Shown: piece by piece, positions 8,628 to 18,700 of the stretch
Numbering within the stretch: the stretch's first letter is position 1
Layout of the letters: each line of letters opens with the position of its first letter
NCBI RefSeq assembly: GCF_900102185.1
Contig: NZ_LT629690.1
Coordinates: 1,302,001 to 1,366,000 of the forward strand
DNA length: 64,000 nucleotides
Direction of reading: 5' to 3'
Source: Terriglobus roseus
GTDB taxonomy: Bacteria; Acidobacteriota; Terriglobia; Terriglobales; Acidobacteriaceae
The notes under the pieces: generated by a model
The model's database searches: none
Told to the model about the DNA's origin: nothing
What the model saw: only the letters and a program-made list of their open reading frames with translations
Program-made: the position numbers and the translations under genes

Positions 8628-9115
8628 ACCTGTTCGAATGATCGAGGCACACGCCGATCCATCACTTTAGGGTGCTTTCAAGAGAAGAGTCACGATATCA
8701 GGCGAATGGCATCAGGGATGGAGCCCTGCGGCCTCTGAAATTGTACTGTCCGCGAGGGCTGAGAAGAGGAATTGAGTATACGGGCTTGTCGCCAGAAATG
8801 GTCGTCGTTTTCGCCGCCAACGCACTCGTTGTTACCGTAGTAGTCCAGCAGGTCGATCTATCCCTGGGCACATAGACTTTACACTTGCGCACTTTCTTCG
8901 TTTGGGGGGGGAACGATCTGCTGACATAGCCGCGTCCGGAAAAGCGATCCAGCCAAACAGCCTTAACAAGCGTTGCACTTATGACCATTGATACTCAACG
9001 TTCTATGCAGATAGAACGTTGAGTATCAATGCGTGTTCTATTTCGCACCACAAAACGAAATAGAGATGCGAGGCTTCGCAGACCAACACGTTCATGGGTA
9101 CTTCTTGAGGCCAAA
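8628..9115. other. Intergenic stretch with a long palindrome
   Basis: Apart from the palindrome at 8987-9030, listed separately, I see no supportable gene. Short open frames on both strands near 8670-8990 lack ribosome binding sites and family motifs. One contains a short hydrophobic run, but it begins without a credible start. Confidence 0.35.
8987..9030. repeat. 20-bp perfect inverted repeat with 4-nt loop
   Basis: The arms 8987-9006 and 9011-9030 are perfect reverse complements over 20 bp, separated by GCAG. There is no T-run on either side, so it is not a standard terminator, and both arms are AT-balanced. Such a near-perfect palindrome can be a joined pair of transposon ends, a recombination or binding site, or a hairpin RNA. 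It lies 86 bp beyond the end of a truncated ThiF-like gene, in a stretch with other signs of rearrangement. Confidence 0.6.
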
Positions 9116-9822
9116 TCAGGCAGCATTCGCTACCGCATTTTCATTATTATCAAGCATCGTTCGAGATGCTACCAAATGTCCGAAGGCATATGGTGGTGCA
9201 GTCGCAGAGACTGTCTCAATATCGACTAAGGCCAATGCGGAACACGCGATAACTTCATAAGCTTGTCCACCATTGAGTCGACGCATCAGTTCAGCCAGTG
9301 CTTGACATGCTGCGATCTGCCCAACGAAGGGGACAGCAACCGTTCGGGAGGCGAGCTGAGCCACCCCGCAGGCATCGAGTCCCTTCTCTAGTAGTGCTTG
9401 GTAGGCAGGCAAGTGGGAGACCTGAGTACCTGCAGTACCCACTTGGGCGGACCACAAATCGGAGGCTTTTCGGGAGGCGGGAAAGGTGTGTATCGACATG
9501 CTTCGGAAAGCTTCTGGCCCTCCTCCTAACCCAAACTCAACAACAAGACCGAAACCAACCGCCTCTAGTTGAGCGCGAGCCATTGCGTTGTCGACGCCAC
9601 AGAGTGCGACGCGCGGATCCTCTGGTCCAAGCTTCATCCACGTTCCGAATGGGCGTTCCTCCAAGGAAGTTAGAAATCCGCGTTCTTCCAGCCATCTACC
9701 GACGGCTCGGGCCTTCTTCTGGCCTGCCTTGGTCACATCGGAAAGCAAAGATGTACTCCAGTTGGACTCAGTGATTACATCGAAATCGTTAAGAATCAGC
9801 TGGACCATACCTTTGTCAGCAA
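9116..9822 (-). pseudogene. ThiF/E1-like adenylyltransferase, 5' part missing
   Basis: The sequence from about 9820 downward encodes the C-terminal two thirds of a ThiF/MoeB/E1-like enzyme: the metal and acceptor region LNDFDVITESN, GQKKARAV, the CGVDNAMAR motif, and the C-terminal PFVGQIAACQALAELMRR helix. The N-terminal ATP-binding GxGxxG and its following strand are absent. Upstream the frame simply runs through the wrong frame of a DUF1254 gene fragment, so the enzyme has been cut and fused to unrelated DNA. Intact relatives adenylate the C-terminus of a ubiquitin-like or sulfur-carrier protein and occur in thiamine or molybdopterin synthesis and in bacterial ubiquitin-like defence operons; which this one came from cannot be told. 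Confidence 0.65.
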
Positions 9823-10464
9823 AAGGTAGACCTTGAGCCGTTTGCCATAAGCAAGCGCCTTCGCGATGTCCGCATCGCCATGGCTGGAAAGGTTCGAACG
9901 GAAGAGGGCGTATCCACCGAAGGTATCGGATTGGACCGTGATATATCCGGAGGGTTGAGTGCCTTTCCACCCCGGTGGCAAAACGAGGTATCGTCCGCCC
10001 TTGCCCAGATCAGCACCGATCAATCCTGCGTCTTCCAACGGCATCTGCCACACAGTATCGATGTTGGCTGCAAAAGCTCCAGTATCCGCCGGAGGAACGT
10101 CGATCACGAGTGGCCCTGCATCCCTTGTGTTGAAGAAGATCATGAAGTAAAGCGCATCTGGATTGGGCGTAAGTGTCTGGTTGTTCCAGTCCATTGGCCT
10201 TGACCAGTAAACAATCTCGTTTTGTTTCGAGGCCGTTTTGGTGAGCATCTCCTGCAGCATGAGGTCGTAATTGACGGCGGGCATGCCCCAGACAACTGCC
10301 TGTACGGCGCGGGCTCGGAGAACAGATTCTTTTACATCCCCGTGAGTGTCCTGAGCAGACATTACCGGGGTTGCCTGTTTGTTTTGTCCTTCGCATTCGG
10401 AGACCGAAAGCATGAAGAACGCCGCTGCTATCGATAGCGCGATTTTGGAAACTATTTTCTCCAT
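9823..10464 (-). pseudogene. DUF1254 protein, 3' part missing
   Basis: The first roughly 213 codons encode an exported protein (signal segment about 7-26, ending near SECEGQ) with features I associate with the DUF1254 family: WGMPAVNYDLM, TPNPDALYFMIFFNTRDAGPLV split over neighbouring strands, and PPGWKGTQPSGY. Family members are usually more than 400 residues and continue into a DUF1214 domain. Here the match stops after GKRLKVY and runs into the ThiF-like remnant on the same strand. It lies 30 bp after a four-helix membrane protein and behind a broken arylsulfatase, probably the remains of one operon. The product, if made, would lack its C-terminal half. Confidence 0.6.
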
Positions 10465-10494
10465 TGGCTTCTCCTCAAACGTTAGGAAACATAA

Positions 10495-11001
10495 CTACTG
10501 TGCAATAGCTCCATCGAGGGTGCTGTCAATCCCTCGCACGGCCATCACCGCACCCACAAAGCAGACTGCAAGGCAAACTCCCTGCACACCCAGCCATAGG
10601 TCTTTGCCTTCATGAATTGGCGTGAAGTAGAAGTCCGGCCACATATGATTGACCACGAAGTAAAACAGATACCCCGCAACAAACTCCCCAAGGATGCCGT
10701 AGAAGCAAAGTGGCAGAGCCATCTTCACTGTTGCCGTCACCGGCACCGCGGAATCACGCGCACACATCCGGAAACAAAGCCCAAAGGCCACCATCGCAAG
10801 GCTGCCCAGCTGCGTGTCATAGACCGCCAGGGTCCACGGGCAGCCCCACCACAGCGTCACGTTCTTCAGAAATGCTTCATGCACTTCCTCCATTGCACCA
10901 TGCATGTAATGCGCCCACGGTCCAAAGCCGATGAACAAGCCAAAGACAAACAGCCAAAGACCACGCCGCACAAATTTAGAGCCCAGTTCCATCGTCGTCA
11001 T
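10495..11001 (-). CDS. Four-helix integral membrane protein, unknown
   Basis: A 168-residue protein with four hydrophobic segments at about 12-28, 58-78, 92-115 and 136-158. His and aromatic residues lie at the membrane edges (GPWAHYMHG near 27-35, WWGCPW near 51-56, HMWPDFYF near 118-125). I do not recognise the family with confidence; size and topology are similar to small haem- or substrate-binding membrane proteins such as styrene-oxide isomerases, but no sequence match is claimed. ATG 11001 has AAAGGGAC 9 nt upstream. It sits between a broken arylsulfatase and a truncated DUF1254 gene, all on the same strand, and is the only intact member of that group. Confidence 0.5.
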   Translation of the reverse strand: MTTMELGSKFVRRGLWLFVFGLFIGFGPWAHYMHGAMEEVHEAFLKNVTLWWGCPWTLAVYDTQLGSLAMVAFGLCFRMCARDSAVPVTATVKMALPLCFYGILGEFVAGYLFYFVVNHMWPDFYFTPIHEGKDLWLGVQGVCLAVCFVGAVMAVRGIDSTLDGAIAQ

Positions 11002-11033
11002 GAGGGCTGTCCCTTTCGTTTAACGAGCGTGCT

Positions 11034-11551
11034 TTACAGCAGTCCAGTGGCCGCATGTGATCTCTTCCTTGGGCCAGTAGTTCTACATCTCATCAAAGCC
11101 ATGTGCGGTGGGAAGATCTCGGGCTTGTCCCCGAGATGCCACTTGCCCAGCATGACTGTCGAATAATCGGACTTCTTCATTGCTTCCGCCACGATTGGCG
11201 TCAGCGCGGTTAGGCCATTCGGATCACCCGGCACAAGCACGGAAGAAAGCGAGCTGCGAATGGGAACTCGCCCCGTGATGAACGAGACGCGACCCGCTGT
11301 ACAGCTGGCTTGACCGTAGTAATTCACGAGCCGCATACCTTCAGCGGCCATGCGGTCGAGGGTTGGGGTCGGTGCACCTCGCATCGCGCCTCCGCCATAG
11401 CTCCCAAGGTCACCCCGGCCAACATCGTCAGTCGTGATCACCATAAGGTTTGGCTTCTTACCTGCGCCGTCTGAGAGCAAGTTCCCGTCAATAAAGCGAC
11501 GGCACAAACGCTGTTTGCCAAACGTGTAATCCACTTGATCGCGATGCTCAT
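11034..11551 (-). pseudogene. Arylsulfatase remnant with frameshifts
   Basis: The start near 11551 (AGGTGG a few nt upstream) encodes a signal peptide, MSIAIKWITRLANS onward to TCSQT. A frameshift near 11465 leads into KKPNLMVITTDDVG, the metal-binding start of sulfatases, then C-T-A-G-R, the cysteine that would be converted to formylglycine, and MLGKWHLGD. A second frameshift near 11085 switches to a frame reading GFDEM, stop, NYWPKEEIT. The gene ends near 11030, so two thirds of a normal 450-550 residue sulfatase is lost. It was probably the first gene of an operon with the membrane protein and DUF1254 gene that follow. Confidence 0.75.
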
Positions 11552-11880
11552 GAGATTTCCACCTTTAGGTTTCTCGATTGCTACTGATCCGGGAACCGCT
11601 AAAGACAATGGTGCAGAGCTCGCGGTCCCGAACTTATCTTGAGATACATGACCAACCACGGGGCTGAGAACTGTAACAAAGTACAGTGTGGCGTGGCATC
11701 AGGGTGGGATGATTTCGGAGTTGCCGGCCTTTGACCTGCTGAATTCCTAAAGCCGATGTGTCCTTCTGAATGGTTATGCAAAACTACTGCCCGCATTTCC
11801 AGTCCGATACTCAATGGCGGCGGGTCTTGAGACTTCCGGACGGCCTCTATCCTTCGACGCAAGGTATAGTTTTGCCATCC

Positions 11881-13659
11881 ATGACAGCTAGTCGATACTT
11901 CGTCCTACTGTTGGCCTGTTTTCTCTTCGTTGCCACCGCGGCTCACGGTGAGCATTTGAAGAATGTCCTTGTCCTGCACATGGAAAACTCACATACGCCT
12001 GCGAACGCCGCGGCATCTCGCGCTATCCAAGAGGTCTTCGGACGCGACCCTACCGTTCAAATATTTGAAGAGTATCTTGATGAAGATCGCCTGGGCGTGG
12101 AGGGTGCGGCGATGGCCGATGTCTTTGCCCGCAAATATACCGGACAACGCTTCGCTCTCATCATGACGGTTGGGCCGCCGGCACTCCGGTTCCTCGCACA
12201 ATACGGAGAACAGCTCTGGCCATCCGTTCCGAGAGTGTTTGCTGACGTCGATGGCAGGCCGGCGCAGCTTCCGCCGAACACTACCGGCGTGTACGGTTTC
12301 TTTCGCTTCGCGCCCACCCTCGACTTGGCACTTCGATTGCGGCCCGACGTGCAACACGTCTTCTATATAGGGGGCGGCGCCTCAGGAGAGATTGCGCGCC
12401 GGATCATTGCACAGAACGAGTTCCGCCCCTACATGGGGCGACTGGACTTCACCTACATAAACGGTCTTCCCCTGCCGCAACTTTTGAATCAACTCTCCGG
12501 TCTGCCTCCACACAGCGTTGTAATCTACACGACATTCTTCAAAGACAACGAGGGGAATACATTCGTCACTGCCAACCTTGCGCCCGTGATTGTCGCTGCT
12601 TCGAATGCCCCAGTGTATGGAACCCTGCAGGGCGTTCTGGGGAGCGGAATTGTAGGGGGCAGCCTATTCGATTTTGGGCCGCAGACTCATGCAGCGGCTG
12701 AGCTCGGGCTGAAGATCCTTCGCGGTACCCCTGCCACTTCTTTGGCCGTTGAGGAGGGCCCTCCCAACAAGGTCGTGGTTGACTGGCGGCAGCTCAAGCG
12801 ATGGTCGATTCCAGAGAGCAACGTACCACCGAACGCCACGATCATGTTTCGCGAGCTCACCCTATGGGAGCGCTACCGAGACTACGTCTGGATCGCTGCC
12901 GGGGTGCTGATTGGTCAGACGCTTTTGTTGATGGTGTTGTTCCTCCAAGTGCGAGCTCGACAACGTTCCAATGTGGCGATTCGTGGTCTGACGATGCGGT
13001 TGGTTCATGCAACCGAGGATGAGCGTAAGCGCGTCGCCAGCGAACTGCATGACGACATTGGCCAGCGGCTTTCGCTATTGTCAGCTCAGCTTGATTCCAT
13101 GGTCATCCGATCTGGAAATGAAATCGAATCGCAAGAACTGAAGGAATGCCTTCACGAGGTAGATGCTCTTGTTACGGACGTGCACGACCTCTCGCACCAG
13201 CTGCATTCCTCGCAGGTGCAGCATCTTGGCTTAGATGTTGCTCTGCGGAATCTATGCAGAAGCATCGCTCAGCGAAACAATCTGAACATCGTGGCGGAGT
13301 GTGCCGATCTCCTCCCGGAATTACGACCGGACGTCTCGGTCTGCCTCTACCGCATAGCGCAGGAAGCTTTAAACAACATCGTGCGCCACAGTGGTAGTGA
13401 CCGGGTCGAGATAAGCGTTAGCGGAGCAGGAGGCCGAGTCACGATGATCGTGAAGGACTTTGGCCATGGGTTCGAAGCAGCCAAATCTCCTGCTGGTCTT
13501 GGCCTTGTAACGATGGAGGAGCGCCTGAAGGCGATCTCCGGCACTTTTTCAGTGTCTTCTAAATTGGGGGTCGGCACCACGATCAGTGCTTCGCTACCCT
13601 TGCGCGAAGCAGTTGCGGGGCACAAGACAGAAGAGACGCAACGCGGCTCTGCTGCTTGA
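11881..13659 (+). CDS. NarL-type sensor histidine kinase with ABC-binding-like sensor
   Basis: The 592-residue protein has a signal or anchor segment (residues 5-22), a periplasmic region of about 300 residues resembling the ABC_sub_bind (PF04392-type) ligand-binding fold, a membrane helix near 334-356, and a HisKA_3/HATPase module. The H-box ELHDDIGQRLS carries the likely phospho-His 390; N (ALNNIVRHSG) and G boxes (DFGHGF, GLGLVTMEERL) are present. It should sense a small ligand outside the membrane and signal to a NarL-family regulator. ATG 11881 is chosen because the signal segment follows it directly; frames further upstream carry no motif. The nearest response regulator is the convergent gene beyond its 3' end, which lacks an output domain. 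Confidence 0.75.
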   Translation: MTASRYFVLLLACFLFVATAAHGEHLKNVLVLHMENSHTPANAAASRAIQEVFGRDPTVQIFEEYLDEDRLGVEGAAMADVFARKYTGQRFALIMTVGPPALRFLAQYGEQLWPSVPRVFADVDGRPAQLPPNTTGVYGFFRFAPTLDLALRLRPDVQHVFYIGGGASGEIARRIIAQNEFRPYMGRLDFTYINGLPLPQLLNQLSGLPPHSVVIYTTFFKDNEGNTFVTANLAPVIVAASNAPVYGTLQGVLGSGIVGGSLFDFGPQTHAAAELGLKILRGTPATSLAVEEGPPNKVVVDWRQLKRWSIPESNVPPNATIMFRELTLWERYRDYVWIAAGVLIGQTLLLMVLFLQVRARQRSNVAIRGLTMRLVHATEDERKRVASELHDDIGQRLSLLSAQLDSMVIRSGNEIESQELKECLHEVDALVTDVHDLSHQLHSSQVQHLGLDVALRNLCRSIAQRNNLNIVAECADLLPELRPDVSVCLYRIAQEALNNIVRHSGSDRVEISVSGAGGRVTMIVKDFGHGFEAAKSPAGLGLVTMEERLKAISGTFSVSSKLGVGTTISASLPLREAVAGHKTEETQRGSAA

Positions 13660-13703
13660 TCATGCTTCTCACCTTAGGATTCGTTCCTCAGCTGTTTTTC
13701 AAC

Positions 13704-14099
13704 TCAGCGGACAAGTCTGGGAGTCATATACTGCCTCCCCGCTAGCACTTCCCGAACAGCATGTACCAGCTCAGAACTTGCCGACTTCTTGAGCACATAA
13801 CCATGCGCCCAACCGCTCAAGGCACTCGCTGCGATCTCTGGATCCTCGTTCATCGTAACGATAAGCAGTTTCGTATGCGGTGCGAACTCAGCCAATTGTC
13901 GCCTGGCTTCGTTTACTTCGAACGACGGCATCGAAAGATCAAGCGTGATGAGGTCAGGCCGCAACAGCATAGCCTCGCGCAAAAGAGTGCGACCGTCAGA
14001 CACGATACCAAGCACCTCGAACTCCGGTTCAAGCAGCTTCCGAAAAGCCTCCGCAAGTCGGACATAGTCTTCTGCAATAAGAATCCGCTGTCGAGTCAT
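13704..14099 (-). CDS. Stand-alone receiver, NarL-type without DNA-binding domain
   Basis: This 131-residue protein is a CheY-like receiver: D11 in the acidic pocket, phospho-acceptor D54 (LDLSMP), T82, and K104 or K105 near the C-terminal end. It stops at MTPRLVR, the point where NarL/FixJ regulators normally continue into a LuxR-type helix-turn-helix. Downstream bases do not encode such a domain in any frame, so the gene was either shortened or evolved as a single-domain receiver. It converges on the NarL-type kinase gene with a 44-bp gap, an unusual arrangement for a cognate pair but a reasonable partner. ATG 14099 is used because the receiver fold starts there. Confidence 0.65.
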   Translation of the reverse strand: MTRQRILIAEDYVRLAEAFRKLLEPEFEVLGIVSDGRTLLREAMLLRPDLITLDLSMPSFEVNEARRQLAEFAPHTKLLIVTMNEDPEIAASALSGWAHGYVLKKSASSELVHAVREVLAGRQYMTPRLVR

Positions 14100-14679
14100 T
14101 GCAACCCTTCTTACAAAAGCAGTCCGCTCATCGACCAAAGTCTTTGGACGATGAGCGGCGACATCCTTAACAATTCTAGCCAAAGCGACAATAAACGGAC
14201 TACCGAACGATCCGGTACTGTCACTGTGGACAGCAATTTCAATTGGAAATCGTTATTGGTGTATTCGGAGCGTACATTTTGCGACTTCTTCTAACGGGCA
14301 CATTAGACTTTGGATAGAGGCTTCCTTTAGTCCGAGCACCTACATCGCGAATGGACTCAGAGTTGACTAGGATTTTGCGGGCCGAACCGGTGTCGCACAG
14401 CGAGGTTGTATTTTGTGCGAGGGAATGCCTGAGCCAGACCCGCGGAGTCTGGCTGTGGCGTCAGTCCCACACTATCGTGAACACCTTCGGGGATGCCGCG
14501 CACCCGAAGGTGTTTCGAGCTTGGACTCGCAGGAGCGATCCCCTCTTTCCATACTCTTGGCGCAACGACTGTGTGGTGGTTGAGAGGATCGATCTCACCC
14601 GCCATCATCTGCGACCACTATGTCGCCTTCTCGAATCACAGAAACAGCACAAAACTTTGCAGAGAAGTGGGACAACAAC
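14100..14679. other. Non-coding stretch between receiver gene and hipA remnant
   Basis: I see no supportable gene. Two small dyads near the left end, CTGTC-N6-GACAG (14218-14233) and ATTTC-AATTG-GAAAT (14236-14250), lie about 120-150 bp upstream of the receiver gene start and may be regulatory. The right end probably holds unrecognisable remains of hipA. Open frames on both strands between 14350 and 14830 have no motif and no ribosome binding site. Confidence 0.35.
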
Positions 14680-14910
14680 CTACACTTGCCGGGCTAGAGG
14701 GAAGACCGAAATAGGTCGGCCTGGGAAGGGCAGGGAACGCGAACGTTTGCGCCGGTCCCCGACAGGCATGGTCAAGGGCGCTAATTCGATCTCGCGGCGT
14801 TTCCATGTCGGTTCATGTTCAAAGACATAGCACCCCAACGTCGGATCTGCCGTGGTCGCGCCTACACGCTTGCCCCAAAGAAGGACTTCGATGACATCGA
14901 CCGGTTTCAC
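14680..14910 (-). pseudogene. hipA: hipA toxin remnant (N-terminal part)
   Basis: The start overlaps the hipB stop by 4 bp, the normal hipBA arrangement. The first 50 codons read VIEVLLWGKRVGATT, a downstream F-E-H-E motif and W-K-R-R-E-I-E-L-A-P-L-T-M-P, which is the HipA N-subdomain. Near 14750 a frameshift occurs: another frame carries FAFPALPRPTYFGLPS, which in intact HipA continues to the LLADALPD region, and then homology ends. The kinase domain of this Ser/Thr protein kinase toxin is missing, so the toxin is inactive. Intact HipA phosphorylates aminoacyl-tRNA synthetases such as GltX and induces dormancy. Confidence 0.75.
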
Positions 14911-15230
14911 GAAACCCTCGTTCTTGTGCCCGAAGCGCGCCGCACTCGCTGTCGTGGTTTCGAGCTACGGAGTAAGGCTAATGGACTCACCGTGGGAGTC
15001 GGAACGAGCAGGTCCAATCCATCAAGGGAATCGAGTGCCTTCAGGACTCGCAAGAACGTCTCGATCGTGGAACCCCTCCCGGATTCGAGATTCCTCAACG
15101 CCTTTTCAGAGATGCCTGCCCTTTCAGCCGTTGAAACTTGATCCAGGTTCCTGGAAAGCCGCAGCATTTGGATGCTGTTTCCTAGTTGTGTCTGAAGCTC
15201 TTGGATCGACTTGAAGGACGAATCTGCCAT
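14907..15230 (-). CDS. hipB: HipB-like XRE antitoxin/repressor
   Basis: A 107-residue protein with an XRE-type helix-turn-helix at about residues 18-70 (IQMLRLSRN, TAERAGISEKALRNLESGRG, FLRVLKALDSL). The C-terminal tail is basic and Pro/Ser-rich. It overlaps the downstream hipA remnant by 4 bp, so it was the antitoxin and autorepressor of a HipBA module. With the toxin destroyed it may persist only as a DNA-binding regulator. An imperfect palindrome 40 bp upstream of the ATG could be its operator. Confidence 0.75.
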   Translation of the reverse strand: MADSSFKSIQELQTQLGNSIQMLRLSRNLDQVSTAERAGISEKALRNLESGRGSTIETFLRVLKALDSLDGLDLLVPTPTVSPLALLRSSKPRQRVRRASGTRTRVS

Positions 15231-15740
15231 AACGGCATACTAGTGCCGATTATCTCGAGAAAGTCAAATAAGTGGTAGTTATCTGCCGCTTATGTATCAA
15301 TGTGTGGGAAAGCGCTTGGATGCTTGACACGTTCAACGTGAGGCATGTTTCCTACTGGTGTTTGAACAAGCAAGTTCCGCGCCATAGAGGGTTTGCTTCA
15401 GAATCAAGCGATTGATGCGGAGCGTTCGAAAGATGTGCCTCTTTACACAGAGCTTTCCACATTCGGACAAACTTCGGTAGTTCCTTTAAGCCTGCGATGC
15501 AGCCCTATGCGTGTCAATAAGCATTTCCTCGGCGCTGAATTACAAACCCTGAAATCTGGTCGTCAAGAACATTTCGAAATACGAAGCCATACCTGATCAG
15601 ACAATGTCAGCGTTATAACGGCATCTCTCATGAGCATTCCCAGTGAGGGGCCACCCTCGAGAACTGGCGAATCGCTCATCGTACCGAAATGCTAACCTGC
15701 GAAGACAACTGAAACTCACACCGTCGAAGGAGAACTTCGT
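15231..15740. other. Intergenic region between hipB and the TonB receptor
   Basis: The left part carries the hipB promoter with a dyad (listed separately). The right part must hold the promoter of the TonB receptor, but I see no strong -35/-10 pair. AAGGAGA at 15727-15733 is the receptor's ribosome binding site. No gene could be supported in between. Confidence 0.4.
15270..15291. promoter_or_regulatory. Candidate HipB operator dyad
   Basis: AAGTGGTA (15270-15277) and TGCCGCTT (15284-15291) form an inverted repeat matching at 6 of 8 positions around a 6-bp centre, 40-60 bp upstream of hipB. A related half-site, TAGTGCCGATTATC, lies at 15241-15254. HipB-type repressors bind short dyads in their own promoter, so this is a reasonable operator candidate, on weak evidence. 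Confidence 0.3.
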
Positions 15741-18700
15741 ATGTCTGTGTCCCTCCCCCGTAAAGCGTTTCTTCTCTCTCTCCTATTCACTCCGTGTTTC
15801 AGCGCAGTGATGACTCCGGTCTCGCTCCATGCGCAGGTCTCAACCGGGGATGTCGTAGGCAATGTAAAGGATTCCAGCGGCGGCATCATCGCGGGGGCCA
15901 AAGTCACCCTCACGCAAACCGATCGCCAGGATGTGAGAACAGGTACTACAAATGGCTCGGGTGACTTCGTATTCAGTTTGCTTCCAAGCGGCAGCTATTC
16001 GCTGACGATTGATGCGCCGGGCTTTGGTCGTTATGAGATCAAGTCGTTCGTCGTATCTGCCGGTGACCGCCGCCGTATGGACGCGACACTTTCGATCGCT
16101 GGAAATCAGCAGCAGATCGATGTCACTGCAAGCGCCCCGATTCTGGATGCTGACTCGAGCAATCTCAGTACGCAAGTCGACCAGCGACAGGTTGAAGATC
16201 TACCACTGAACGGACGCAACTTCGTACAACTCGCTCAGCTTGCTGCGGGTGCCAATGAGGGCACTTCGTCTGCCATCTCGAATGGAAACCGTCCGGATGA
16301 TCGCCGACAGACATCGGCCGTCGTTGCGAATGCACAGTCTGACACCTTGAACTACCAGATGGTGGAAGGCATCGACAACAATGAAGGAACAGTGGGAACC
16401 ATCGGGGTACGTCCATCCGTGGAAGCCATCGCGGAGTTCCGCGTGATCACAAATGTCCCCCCGGCCGAAGTTGGGAAGACACCCGGTGCGATCGTGAACC
16501 TTATCACCAAGGCCGGCACCAACCGGTTTCATGGCTCGGTTTATGAGTTTGTGAGAAATGACATTTTTGATGCGCGGAATTTTTTTGCGACTGCTGTGGT
16601 TGTGCCTCAGAAGCCACGTTTCCGACAGAATCAATTTGGCGGCAGTATCGGCGGTCCACTCGTTCGGCAGAGAACCTTCTTCTTCGCCGACTACGAAGGC
16701 TATCGGCGGATTGACGCGACAAACGCGCTTGTGAACAACCAGGTCCCGACTGCCTATGAGGTCGCTCATCCTGGCGACTTCTCCGATCGCGGGGGACCTG
16801 TGTTGACTCCCACACAAATCAACCCAATTGCGACGAAGTATTTTGCTCTCTACCCAGCACCAAACAATGGGGCAACCACGTTCACCTCCTCCTATCCCCA
16901 AACGCAGAACAGTACGACCGCAGACCTGCGCGTTGACCACAGGTTCAATGACAAGAATAGTCTGTTTGGCCGCTGGACCTATAACAATGTGAGCACCATC
17001 ACCCCAAGCGCTCTCCCGGCTGTCGGAGGCGTCGACCCAGGCGGGTCCGTATCATTCCCCGGCCCGGCGTCACAACAGGCACAGCAGTGGCTGCTGGACT
17101 ATACGCACACATTTACTCCTCGGCTATTGCTGGAGTTGAAGGCTGGATATACACACATCAGCAATGTCTCTCTGCCTCTGAATTACGGAAAGTACTTCGG
17201 CAATGCATTCGGCATCGTGAACTCGAATGTCGATATCTTCACCTCCGCGTTGCCCACCGTTTCTATAACGGGCTACGCGCCATTGGGTGTCTCGTCATCG
17301 CTTCCGCTGTTCGATCGGACCAATACCTTCCAGTACAGCGGGACACTGATCCAGGTGAAAGGGCGGCATTCTCTCAAGTACGGTGCAATGCTGATCCGTC
17401 GTCAAATTTTCAATGAGCAGCCAACCTCCGGCTCCGGAGCGTTCAGCTTTACGACGAGTCCGGCTTCAACAACGGTGTCCACTGTGACCCCGCTGGTGAA
17501 TCTTCTTCGCGGAAATGTTTTTCAGGTGTCGCGTGTCGTGCAGCTTTTCCCGCGCTACTTGCGCAGCTTTGAACCGAGCCTCTTTATCCAGGATGACTGG
17601 AGAGTGACAGATAAGCTCACGTTGAACCTTGGTATGCGATACGACATTCTCACCCCGGACAAGGACAAGTACAACCACATCTCGCATTTCGATCCTGTCT
17701 CGGGAACCTTCCGCGTTGCAGGTAGCGGCGCATCCGATACGGCGGATATTAAGACCGACTACAAGTCGATTGCTCCACGCTTTGGCCTCGCCCTCAATGC
17801 GACTCCCCGTACGGTATTGCGCTCGGGGTATGCGATTGTATTCTTCCGGGACAACACCGGCCCATCGGTACCGTTTGCGGATCCACCGTATGTGGGGACC
17901 TACCAGCCGAACCAAAACTCCACCAATTTTTCCGACCCACTTCCATTACCCACGCAAGCGTCAACGACCACACCATCGGGCGCTCTACGCGGCATGGCAT
18001 TGAACTATTCGAATTCCTATGTTCAAGAATTTAATGCCAACATTCAGCGCGAACTCGGTTTGAGCACCGTACTGACGGTGGCATATGTGGGTGAGTTGGG
18101 GCGCTCCTTACGTACTTCGCCGAATGTGAACCTTGGACCATTGGGACAAAGTGTGGCGATGGGTACGCGTCCGTTCGCGTCGAAATACCCAAATGTTACG
18201 GATATCTACAATATCCAATCCAACGGTGCCTCGAGCTATCACGCCCTCCAAGCCACTGCAGTAAAGCGCGCCGGTCATGGGTTAACGGTGCAAGCAAACT
18301 ACACCTGGGCACACGCGTTGGGGAACACCCAAGGCTTTTCGGCAGGGGGGCTGTATACAAGCGCAGATCCGGCACACTTTGCGACGGTTGAGTACGGAAA
18401 CAGCGAATTAGATGTACGCCATCGGATTGCGATGATGTTGAATTATCGGCTGGCATTTGCGGACAAGCTCTCTGGCTTTGCTGCTGCTGTGGCAAAGGGA
18501 TGGCAGGCGAATGCGATTGACGTATGGGAAACAGGGCAGCCCTTCACGGTCTTGAATTCCGCTCCTCGGACGAATACGGGTGTTGGCTCGGATCGGCCGA
18601 ATCAGATCGGCGATCCAAATACCGGACCGAAGACCAACAGCCGCTGGTTCAATACTGCCGCCTTCTCCGCCCAACCATTGGGAACCTTGGGGAGCACCGC

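Noticed and set aside
8698-8988. A 96-codon minus-strand frame and a 67-codon plus-strand frame in the same gap
   Set aside because: Neither has a credible start signal or composition of a known protein; kept as intergenic.
14357-14608. An 83-codon minus-strand frame downstream of the hipA remnant
   Set aside because: It does not continue HipA homology in any frame and has no ribosome binding site.
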